NCBI GenBank assembly: GCA_013331125.1
Contig: DUGW01000123.1
Location: forward strand, 1 to 7,287
Direction: 5' to 3'
DNA: 7,287 nucleotides
Source of the DNA: Candidatus Woesearchaeota archaeon
GTDB taxonomy: Archaea; Nanoarchaeota; Nanoarchaeia; Woesearchaeales; UBA11576
In this document: positions 1 to 4,375 of the stretch, in pieces
Layout of the letters: each line of letters opens with the position of its first letter
Position numbering within the stretch: position 1 is the first letter of the stretch
The notes under the pieces: model-generated
The model's input: the letters and a program-made list of their open reading frames with translations, nothing else
The model's database searches: none
What the model was told of the DNA's origin: nothing
Position numbers and translations under genes: made by a program

Positions 1-2
1 CC

Positions 3-422
3 ATGCTGGGTCTTTCCATACCTTTCGGTATGAACCTTTTCTCCACTGCAGTGATCCCTCTGCTTGTGGTCACTCTCTTGGCATCTCTCAGTCTTGCTAT
101 ACTTGTCAGTGCTCTCCTGCTTGTGCTCGGAAGAGAATATGGTTTTTTAGCATGGTCTGCCCTGCAGATATTCATCCTGCTCTCGGCCCCTTTCTTCCCT
201 GTAGAGATATTCCCTAAGGCCATCCAGTACATCGCTTATGTGATGCCTTTCACTGACGTGTTCGCTGGTGCGAGGATGCTTGCGACCACTGGCGCAGTCG
301 ACAGCAGCCTGATAATGAAAGGACTCATCATTGCCATCTGTTACATAATCATATCCTGGCCTCTCTATTTCCTTTCATTCAAGAGGGCTAAGAAGACCGG
401 ATTGCTGGCCAAGCTGATGTGA
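3..422 (+). CDS. ABC-2 type transporter permease, C-terminal part (5' truncated)
   Basis: This is the C-terminal 139 residues of an integral membrane permease; the gene starts before the window, so the ATG at position 3 is probably internal. Visible residues 14-42, about 46-66 and 105-125 are strongly hydrophobic membrane segments. Between the second and third lies a segment with the feel of the ABC-2 family re-entrant/extracellular region: an APFFPVEIFP stretch, then YIAYVMPFTDVFAGARML, which resembles the family pattern FFP..lP..l..ia...P.t....g.R. A basic cytoplasmic tail (KRAKKTGLLAKLM) closes the protein. Family knowledge: such permeases pair with an ABC ATPase to export drugs, lipids or polysaccharides; the ATPase gene would be expected just upstream, outside the window. 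The substrate cannot be told. T-rich stretches follow the stop codon. Confidence 0.8.
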   Translation: MLGLSIPFGMNLFSTAVIPLLVVTLLASLSLAILVSALLLVLGREYGFLAWSALQIFILLSAPFFPVEIFPKAIQYIAYVMPFTDVFAGARMLATTGAVDSSLIMKGLIIAICYIIISWPLYFLSFKRAKKTGLLAKLM

Positions 423-454
423 ACATAGAGAGTGTTTTTAAAGAGACCCACAAA

Positions 455-463
455 CTTTTTAAT
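455..463 (+). promoter_or_regulatory. TATA-like box for the 486 gene
   Basis: The sequence CTTTTTAAT is centred about 27 nt before the ATG at 486, the spacing at which an archaeal TATA box would put the transcription start on or next to the start codon (leaderless mRNA). A second T/A-rich element, TTTTTAAAG at 434-442, would give a leader of about 20 nt instead. Confidence 0.5.
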
Positions 464-485
464 CTCTGCAAGACACCTACAGGAT

Positions 486-1127
486 ATGATGCAACCAGTC
501 GAGGTCAAGCCTGAACATTCTCTTGGAAGCAGACTTGATGAGATAGCATACTGGGCCAAGATGAATGAGAAGTTTGGTCAACCTGTCGATCCTGAGAAAC
601 TCTTGTACCTTGAACGCGAAGCCTTTGGTGGTTATTTCCGGCATCATCCTGTCTGCGAAGCAGTTGCTAAAGGTCAGTCTTCATTCCATGCCCATCTTCA
701 GCCAGTCTATGACCTTTGGCAGACCACCTACCCTAAAGCAAGTCCCGAGAATGTCAGACTTGTACGTGACTGTATAGGAGAGCTCAATTCTGTTGGTCAC
801 GAATTCTTCTTTTCCAATATCGTATCTCCGGATAATATAAGGAGCCTGAGAAATTCCCGCAGGGGCCTGCTTTATGCGATGGGAGTTGTATTGGGCGGGT
901 TGTCTGGTCTGATAGTCTATTCTACAGGTGCAGAACCAGGAAATATCCACACCGCCGCCTATGCCTCTCCTCCAGCAATATTGGCCATGCCTTTCATTGC
1001 AGAATTTATCATAGGCAGAAGGAATGATCAGCAGTCAATCGATTCTCATCTTGAGGAACTAAGGCGCACTGCAGACAACAACGCACTCTACCTTCAGGAG
1101 CAATACGCCCGCGTTTTTGCCAGATAA
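486..1127 (+). CDS. Unknown protein with two C-terminal membrane segments
   Basis: I do not recognise the family. From the ATG at 486 it is 213 residues long. The first 125 or so residues are soluble, with many charged and aromatic residues (for example YFRHHPVCEAV and LQPVYDLWQTTYP). Two hydrophobic segments follow at roughly residues 127-147 (glycine-rich, LLYAMGVVLGGLSGLIVY) and 159-177 (SPPAILAMPFIAEFIIG), separated by a short polar loop. The C-terminal 36 residues are charged and probably helical. This suggests a membrane hairpin with cytoplasmic N- and C-terminal parts. A longer reading from GTG at 432 would add 18 residues but would overlap the probable promoter, so I prefer 486 or the adjacent ATG at 489. 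It follows the permease by 63 nt and probably has its own promoter. Confidence 0.7.
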   Translation: MMQPVEVKPEHSLGSRLDEIAYWAKMNEKFGQPVDPEKLLYLEREAFGGYFRHHPVCEAVAKGQSSFHAHLQPVYDLWQTTYPKASPENVRLVRDCIGELNSVGHEFFFSNIVSPDNIRSLRNSRRGLLYAMGVVLGGLSGLIVYSTGAEPGNIHTAAYASPPAILAMPFIAEFIIGRRNDQQSIDSHLEELRRTADNNALYLQEQYARVFAR

Positions 1128-1181
1128 GACCATCTCACAAGTTCTAAAGCTTCAACCCAATTCGCACCTTTCTCCAACATA

Positions 1182-1189
1182 TTTATATA
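1182..1189 (+). promoter_or_regulatory. TATA box of the SIMPL gene
   Basis: A perfect archaeal TTTATATA element in the 137-nt gap after the preceding gene. It predicts transcription starting near 1212 and so a leader of about 50 nt. That leader contains two ACCC and two GGGT blocks (1214-1217, 1223-1226, 1235-1238, 1244-1247) that could form a weak nested hairpin. Confidence 0.7.
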
Positions 1190-1252
1190 TACAGGTCCTT
1201 CTGATACTTATTAACCCAATACACCCATTATTACGGGTTCTACGGGTCCAAC

Positions 1253-1260
1253 AAGGTGAT
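1253..1260 (+). promoter_or_regulatory. Ribosome-binding site AAGGTGAT, fixing the start at 1265
   Basis: AAGGTGAT complements the archaeal 16S rRNA 3' end (whose anti-SD reads as AGGAGGTGATCC in the mRNA sense) and lies 4 nt before the ATG at 1265. The in-frame GTG at 1256 lies inside this motif and is therefore not the start. Confidence 0.75.
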
Positions 1261-1264
1261 TATC

Positions 1265-2062
1265 ATGAAAGAAGAGAACCATAAACCTATGCATGGTATG
1301 CTTTTGTTTGTGCTTGCCGCAGGCTTTGTCCTGGTCGCTCTCGCGATCATGTTTGCTCCTAAGCCTGAGGTGAAGGTGACGACCGCTGGAGGCTCCGGCC
1401 CTGGCGCTGTCCAGAACACTATATCTGTGGCTGGCAATGCTGAATTGACTGTCTCTCCTGATGAGGCTGAGATATACATCCGCATAACGACTGATGAGCC
1501 TACTGCAAAGAGGGCTCAGGAAGAGAATGCCCGCCTTACCAACACTGTGCGCGATGCTCTCAAGAAGGCGTATGACCTTGATGATGAGAAGATCGAATCG
1601 AATTCCTATAATCTCTGGCCTAAGCAGACCTGGAATCCTGATACAAGAGAGTATGAGGATAAAGGTTTCACTGTCCAGCATCTCCTGAAGGTCACGACTG
1701 ATGATCTTGAGGAAGTAGGGAACATGCTTGACACTGCTGTGCAGAACGGCGCTAACGGCGTTGACAGGATATCTTTCACCCTCTCCAAGGATATGGAGGA
1801 TGATGTGAGGGATCAGGCATTGGGTCGCGCTGCAGGTTCCGCAAAGGATAAGGCAGAGTCCCTTGCCATGACTCTCGGCGTGAAGCTTGGTGGTATCTCA
1901 TCTGTCAGCGAGTCTAACTTTTATTATGACCGCTATGAGTATGCAGTGCCTGCCATGGACATGGCTGAGGCTGGTGGTATGGCCAAGTCATTCAGCACTG
2001 ACATAAGTCCTAAGGACGTGACTGTCAGGGCCAATGTGAATGTGGCTTACCTCATAGGATAG
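1265..2062 (+). CDS. Membrane-anchored SIMPL-domain (DUF541) protein
   Basis: A 265-residue protein of the SIMPL/DUF541 family (related to bacterial YggE). The N-terminus has a short basic/polar stretch, then a single hydrophobic segment at about residues 12-31 (MLLFVLAAGFVLVALAIMFA), which acts as a signal anchor or uncleaved signal peptide. A Gly/Pro-rich linker precedes the domain. The SIMPL domain begins near residue 51 with the typical ISVAGNAELTVSPDEAEIYIRI strand pattern and continues through the KRAQEENARLTNTVRDALKKAY helix, the GFTVQHLLKVTTDDLEEVGNMLDTAVQNGAN segment and the ARDKAESLAM-like helix (here GSAKDKAESLAMTLGVKLGGISSVSES). It closes with ANVNVAYLIG. The domain would lie outside the membrane. 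Bacterial members are linked to oxidative-stress tolerance or form oligomeric rings; the archaeal role is unknown. It has its own promoter, ribosome-binding site and probable terminator, so it looks monocistronic. Confidence 0.9.
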   Translation: MKEENHKPMHGMLLFVLAAGFVLVALAIMFAPKPEVKVTTAGGSGPGAVQNTISVAGNAELTVSPDEAEIYIRITTDEPTAKRAQEENARLTNTVRDALKKAYDLDDEKIESNSYNLWPKQTWNPDTREYEDKGFTVQHLLKVTTDDLEEVGNMLDTAVQNGANGVDRISFTLSKDMEDDVRDQALGRAAGSAKDKAESLAMTLGVKLGGISSVSESNFYYDRYEYAVPAMDMAEAGGMAKSFSTDISPKDVTVRANVNVAYLIG

Positions 2063-2101
2063 ATCCTGCATCAGGATCAAATCTTTTCAATATTTTTCTT
2101 A
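2062..2101 (+). terminator. Hairpin plus T-rich tract after the SIMPL gene
   Basis: GATCCTG (2062-2068) and CAGGATC (2072-2078) form a perfect 7-bp stem with a CAT triloop directly after the stop codon. T-rich runs (TCTTTTC, then ATTTTTCTTATTC) follow to about 2105. Archaeal termination depends mainly on the U-rich tract; the hairpin may stabilise the 3' end. Confidence 0.55.
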
Positions 2102-2120
2102 TTCTTCACCAATCAACATC

Positions 2121-2128
2121 TTTAAATA
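2121..2128 (+). promoter_or_regulatory. TATA box of the lysine-repeat gene
   Basis: TTTAAATA is close to the archaeal consensus. Transcription should start near 2148-2152, leaving a leader of about 20 nt that contains the strong ribosome-binding site. Confidence 0.7.
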
Positions 2129-2158
2129 CCTTCTACACTCAGACCTCTCAAAAACCTT

Positions 2159-2166
2159 GAGGTGAT
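2159..2166 (+). promoter_or_regulatory. Strong ribosome-binding site GAGGTGAT
   Basis: An eight-base match to the archaeal Shine-Dalgarno consensus, ending 3 nt before the ATG at 2170. It is the strongest site in the window that serves a gene, and it supports real translation of the very short gene that follows. Confidence 0.75.
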
Positions 2167-2169
2167 ATC

Positions 2170-2304
2170 ATGCCAGCTAAGAAGAAAGCAGTCAAGAAGA
2201 AGGCTCCGGCAAAGAAGAAAGCTCCAGCCAAGAAGAAGGCACCAGCTAAGAAGAAAGCGCCGGCTAAGAAGAAGGCCATGAAAGGCTGCGGCTGCAGGTG
2301 TTAA
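2170..2304 (+). CDS. 44-residue lysine-repeat (KKKAPA) protein with a Cys-rich tail
   Basis: This short gene encodes 44 residues, 19 of them lysine. After MPAKKKAVKKK it runs through four copies of the six-residue unit AP-A-KKK (residues 12-35) and ends AMKGCGCRC, a tail with three cysteines at residues 40, 42 and 44. The composition resembles the tails of histone H1 and bacterial AlgP- or Hc1-like proteins, which bind nucleic acid through charge alone; a DNA- or RNA-compacting role is an inference. The Cys tail could bind metal or form disulfides. Codons vary between copies (AAG/AAA for Lys; GCT, GCA, GCG, GCC for Ala; CCG/CCA for Pro), so the protein repeat is kept while the DNA repeat has diverged, which argues for a real coding sequence. 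A TATA box, a strong ribosome-binding site and T-tract terminators frame it as a monocistronic unit, probably well expressed. Confidence 0.85.
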   Translation: MPAKKKAVKKKAPAKKKAPAKKKAPAKKKAPAKKKAMKGCGCRC

Positions 2305-2305
2305 G

Positions 2306-2338
2306 TTTTTTCTCGTTAGAATATGAAATTATTTTTTT
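2306..2338 (+). terminator. Tandem T-tract terminator after the lysine-repeat gene
   Basis: A run of six T starts 2 nt after the stop codon (2306-2311), and a second run of seven T lies at 2332-2338. No strong stem precedes them, which is usual for archaeal U-tract termination. Confidence 0.6.
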
Positions 2339-2448
2339 AGGATGTTTTGCAGGCTTGTTATGATCGTAAAAGCCCTTCTAAGAAGCCTCGTCTGTCAACT
2401 GCCCATACCTTATTCTCGAAACTCATAAGAGCCAGAGGAAATGTATCA

Positions 2449-2458
2449 TTTATAAAAG
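2449..2458 (+). promoter_or_regulatory. Possible distal TATA box for the 2541 gene
   Basis: TTTATAAAAG is a good TATA-type element but lies about 90 nt before the ATG at 2541. It would give a leader of about 60 nt. The nearer element at 2511-2518 fits a leaderless start better. The remainder of 2339-2448 shows no gene or structure I can support. Confidence 0.4.
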
Positions 2459-2510
2459 TCATGCAAACACACCACTAAACAATGACAACAAATCAAGAAA
2501 AATCAAAACC

Positions 2511-2518
2511 AATAAATA
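2511..2518 (+). promoter_or_regulatory. Proximal TATA box of the 2541 gene
   Basis: AATAAATA is centred about 27 nt upstream of the ATG at 2541, placing the expected transcription start on the start codon. This agrees with the lack of a properly spaced ribosome-binding site for that ATG. Confidence 0.55.
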
Positions 2519-2520
2519 CC

Positions 2521-2539
2521 CCTCTGTTCTTCCCAGAGG
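2521..2539 (+). repeat. Operator-like inverted repeat between TATA box and start codon
   Basis: CCTCTG (2521-2526) and CAGAGG (2534-2539) are perfect 6-bp inverted arms separated by 7 nt. If transcription starts at or near 2541 the palindrome is not transcribed but sits between TATA box and start site, where a dimeric repressor could block polymerase. If the distal TATA box is used it would be a leader hairpin next to the ATG. Confidence 0.45.
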
Positions 2540-2540
2540 T

Positions 2541-3221
2541 ATGGGAGAGATGTCTATAGTTGATATTTTAGAGGCAGTGTTCAGTCTTGAATACAGGCTT
2601 GACCTTCCGCTGACAGATGGTCTTTCATTGATCATGACCCGCAGGGATGGGCCTGGTGATGATGCCTATCTTCTGTTGAGATCCAATGGCACAAGCGCCT
2701 GCTCCCATTTCATCCAGGGCTCCTATGACAAAGAAGGCATGGGAGGCCGTCCCTTGGCCATTGCCAGGATTCTCGGCCTTACCCAAGAATGCAATGATCA
2801 TAGCCGAAAGAGGATCCTTTCCCTTGTCTCCCAGGCCAGCCAGAATGATCGGGACCGGGCTGAACTCTACGGTCTTAAATGCGGCATAATAGGCTGGGCA
2901 CCCAAGACCATCACTAAGGAACAGATGTGTAACTACCGGAATGACCTTGCAGTCAGGCAATGGAACTGGTACATGACGCACGCCCTTGCAGTCACCTCAG
3001 TATCTAATCTCCAGTTTTTTCAGGAAGAACTGTTCAGGGACAAGCTGCCTTTAAGGGTGACCGCGCACCAGCTTTCGCTTTTCTATCAATCAATCAACCA
3101 ATGCGCAGAAAATGCTTTCACGATGGTAGACAAGGTCGCGTCAGACATCTCTGCAAAGCTTGGCATCGACGAAGAAGTGAAGTATAGCCTTTATCCTACT
3201 GGTTCTCAGGATTCTTTTTAA
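2541..3221 (+). CDS. Unknown soluble protein, 226 residues
   Basis: I do not recognise this protein. It has no signal peptide or membrane segment. The first 50 residues alternate hydrophobic and polar in a way that suggests beta strands (DLPLTDGLSLIMTRRDGPGDDAYLLLRSNG). The middle, about residues 74-115, is helical and charged and contains ILGLTQECNDHSRKRILSLVSQA. The C-terminal third (about 130-215) is aromatic-rich and probably helical (RNDLAVRQWNWYMTHALAV; LSLFYQSINQCAENAFTMVDKVASDI). Five cysteines are scattered without a CxxC pair, so a zinc site is not evident. The ATG at 2541 is preferred because of the TATA spacing; an in-frame ATG at 2550 has a GAGGT 9 nt before it and is the alternative. 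The gene appears to stand alone, with promoters on both sides. Confidence 0.7.
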   Translation: MGEMSIVDILEAVFSLEYRLDLPLTDGLSLIMTRRDGPGDDAYLLLRSNGTSACSHFIQGSYDKEGMGGRPLAIARILGLTQECNDHSRKRILSLVSQASQNDRDRAELYGLKCGIIGWAPKTITKEQMCNYRNDLAVRQWNWYMTHALAVTSVSNLQFFQEELFRDKLPLRVTAHQLSLFYQSINQCAENAFTMVDKVASDISAKLGIDEEVKYSLYPTGSQDSF

Positions 3222-3246
3222 GTTTTATAAAATAGCCAATACAAAC

Positions 3247-3256
3247 TTTTTTAAAT
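3247..3256 (+). promoter_or_regulatory. TATA box of the zinc-ribbon gene
   Basis: TTTTTAAATA predicts a transcription start near 3277-3279, leaving a leader of about 16 nt that contains the ribosome-binding site AGAGGTT at 3281-3287, 6 nt before the ATG at 3294. Confidence 0.65.
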
Positions 3257-3293
3257 AAGTTATACTACTCGTGTGTAGAAAGAGGTTTCAAAC

Positions 3294-3629
3294 ATGGGGT
3301 TCAAAGACTGGATTACAGGGTTGTTCACTAAAGAAGAGGAAGAGGTTTCTTATCAGACTGCTGCCTGTGGTAGGTGCGGTATCGAATACCCTGAGGATGT
3401 CATGAATGTCGAAGGCTCTATGATGTTCTGCAACCAGTGCATGGACAAGAAGAGGTTGGAAGAAGAGGATCTTGAGCGCAAGCGCAGGCTCATGTCTCGC
3501 ACCGCAATCCTTCATTTCAAGTGTGCTGACTGCCGTTTCTCTTTCAAGAGGCGTGAGGAGTTCAAGATCCGCATGTGCCCTAATTGCGGCGGTGTGAATT
3601 TCTTCGCTGAAGGCAGGAGCTATAAGTGA
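3294..3629 (+). CDS. Double zinc-ribbon protein, 111 residues
   Basis: A small protein with four CxxC knuckles: C25/C28, C46/C49, C77/C80 and C95/C98. The spacing suggests two separate zinc sites, the first CxxC-X17-CxxC (residues 25-49) and the second CxxC-X14-CxxC (77-98). The second, ending CPNCGG, looks like a classic rubredoxin-type zinc ribbon. The sites are joined by a highly charged helix (about residues 50-68, KKRLEEEDLERKRRLM). The N-terminus MGFKDWITGLFTKEEEE begins with a short amphipathic stretch followed by an acidic patch. Zinc ribbons of this kind commonly bind nucleic acid or other proteins; which applies here cannot be told. A good ribosome-binding site supports the start. 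The next gene begins 33 nt after the stop with no visible promoter, so the two are probably one transcript. Confidence 0.8.
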   Translation: MGFKDWITGLFTKEEEEVSYQTAACGRCGIEYPEDVMNVEGSMMFCNQCMDKKRLEEEDLERKRRLMSRTAILHFKCADCRFSFKRREEFKIRMCPNCGGVNFFAEGRSYK

Positions 3630-3662
3630 TCGTTTCCTTTCAACAGATCAAGGCTTTTCAAG

Positions 3663-4019
3663 ATGGGAGATATCTCTGACCTTGCTTATCGTGTAGGCTT
3701 CTACGATGCTGATAGTCCTCTGAGCCTAGGCTCAAGAGATGCTGAGGATGGCTATCATTTCAACCTCCGCGCCATCATCTCAAGTGATACAAGACTTCTC
3801 TACCGTTGGGCCAACAGTCATCTGGGTATAGCTCGGCCTGATATGGACGTGCTTGCGTATGAGGAAGATGAAGGTCTCACATCCCTTGTCTGGTATGTAT
3901 TTGAGGCTGACCTCATGAGTGCTGCGTTGGCAAACGAGGCAAGGATCACGCTCTCTCACCTGAAGAGGAAGTACAGCGGCGAGGAGGTTCTCGAAGAACT
4001 GGAGAAGATGATCAACTGA
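3663..4019 (+). CDS. Unknown 118-residue acidic protein, probably cotranscribed with the zinc-ribbon gene
   Basis: I do not recognise the family. The protein is soluble, has no cysteine and is acidic overall. The N-terminal half suggests mixed alpha/beta structure (YRVGFYDADSPLSLGSRDAEDGYHFNLRAII). The middle holds an aromatic patch (LLYRWANSHLGI, LVWYVFEADLM), and the C-terminal 35 residues look helical (ALANEARITLSHLKRKYSGEEVLEELEKMIN). No catalytic signature is visible. It starts 33 nt after the zinc-ribbon gene; only a weak AAGG lies before its ATG and there is no TATA box in the gap, so translation from a shared mRNA is likely. A functional pairing with the zinc-ribbon protein is an inference from this spacing only. 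Confidence 0.65.
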   Translation: MGDISDLAYRVGFYDADSPLSLGSRDAEDGYHFNLRAIISSDTRLLYRWANSHLGIARPDMDVLAYEEDEGLTSLVWYVFEADLMSAALANEARITLSHLKRKYSGEEVLEELEKMIN

Positions 4020-4063
4020 AAGAGCATTGCTTTACTTCTGAGGTGATGATTTCTAAACCTTTA

Positions 4064-4236
4064 TGCTGGCACCTTTTCCGCAGGCCCGTCGAGAAACAGT
4101 CAAGGCCGTGAGCGAGGGATGCCGTTCAGGAATAGCAAGGATTCCTGAACTCCTGCAAAGCCCGCAGGGGTTTGCATGACCTACGGGGAGGTAGGCCGCA
4201 CGATAAAATACTCTAAGCCGAGGACCGGTGCCAGCA
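4064..4236 (+). ncRNA. Candidate structured non-coding RNA, about 173 nt, family unknown
   Basis: The ends form a perfect 10-bp helix: TGCTGGCACC (4064-4073) with GGTGCCAGCA (4227-4236). Three hairpins follow one another inside it. Hairpin A is a perfect 10-bp stem, GTTCAGGAAT/ATTCCTGAAC (4124-4133 with 4141-4150), with the 7-nt loop AGCAAGG. Hairpin B is TGCAAA/TTTGCA (4154-4159 with 4171-4176), then a G-G mismatch, CCC/GGG and a GCA triloop. Hairpin C is CCTAC/GTAGG (4180-4184 with 4191-4195) with a GGGGAG loop, which could pair with GGCCC/CCCGT near 4083-4089 as a pseudoknot. The segment looks GC-rich between AT-rich flanks. A weak TATA-like CTTTACTT at 4029-4036 would place the transcription start close to 4062. 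The TATA box of the downstream gene lies after the element, so it is probably an independent RNA rather than that gene's leader. I see no signature of SRP, RNase P, 5S rRNA or tRNA. The strand is inferred. Confidence 0.65.
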
Positions 4237-4287
4237 GGGTATAAGTCTCATGACAAGATTATATCATTGTCTAATGATTACAAAATA

Positions 4288-4295
4288 TTTATATA
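4288..4295 (+). promoter_or_regulatory. TATA box of the purD-like gene
   Basis: A perfect TTTATATA, predicting transcription from about 4317-4320 and so a leader of about 40 nt. Just upstream, ATCATT/AATGAT (4263-4268 with 4273-4278) forms a 6-bp inverted repeat with a 4-nt loop that could be an activator site or the 3' end of the upstream RNA. Confidence 0.7.
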
Positions 4296-4320
4296 CATCC
4301 TTCTGGCGTGTTATCCCATT

Positions 4321-4350
4321 CCGCATATCATATGCGGGGGGAGGGCGCAT
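4321..4350 (+). promoter_or_regulatory. Leader with mutually exclusive hairpins before the purD-like gene
   Basis: CCGCATA (4321-4327) and TATGCGG (4331-4337) form a 7-bp hairpin with a TCA loop. The arm ATGCG (4332-4336) can instead pair with CGCAT at 4346-4350, which contains the first two bases of the upstream ATG (4349) and would enclose the ribosome-binding-site-like GGAGG (4340-4344) in the loop. The two foldings exclude each other, an arrangement typical of translational switches. No ligand-binding domain is visible in the short leader. Confidence 0.45.
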
Positions 4351-4375
4351 GAATCAATATGAACGGTACAAATAA
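4349..4375 (+). other. Possible eight-codon upstream reading frame (MNQYERYK) overlapping the purD-like start
   Basis: An ATG at 4349 lies 4 nt after GGAGG and opens an eight-codon frame that ends at TAA 4373-4375, beyond the purD-like ATG at 4359 in another frame. If translated it would compete with the main start, whose distance from GGAGG (14 nt) is longer than usual. It could equally be a chance ATG. Confidence 0.3.

Noticed and set aside
432..485. A GTG start at 432 extending the membrane-hairpin gene by 18 residues
   Set aside because: No ribosome-binding site precedes it, and the added stretch overlaps the T/A-rich elements that look like the promoter.
2342..2428. A 28-codon frame (MFCRLVMIVKALL...) in the gap before the 2541 gene
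   Set aside because: It has no ribosome-binding site or well-placed TATA box, starts right after a terminator T-tract, and is of a length expected by chance.
4043..4050. A TGATGA C-box suggesting a C/D box guide RNA
   Set aside because: No D or D' box (CTGA) is found at the expected spacing, and there are no terminal stems around it.
4063..4179. A 38-codon frame starting ATGCTGGCACC, with GAGGTGAT at 4040-4047 upstream
   Set aside because: The ribosome-binding-site-like motif is 15 nt away, too far for this start, and the frame overlaps the paired arms of the structured RNA. The strong helices explain the sequence better than coding, though GAGGTGAT in this place is noted.
4152..4200. Cyclic di-GMP-I riboswitch, suggested by GCAAAGCC followed by a GGTAGG-like segment
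   Set aside because: GCAAA here is part of a TGCAAA/TTTGCA stem, the remaining consensus is missing, and the TATA box of the next gene lies downstream of the element.
4080..4240. RNase P RNA, SRP RNA or 5S rRNA
   Set aside because: The segment lacks the RNase P GAGGAAAGUC and ACAGAA core motifs, the SRP GGAAG/GCAGC helix-8 signature and the 5S pattern, and it is too short for the usual archaeal RNase P or SRP RNA.
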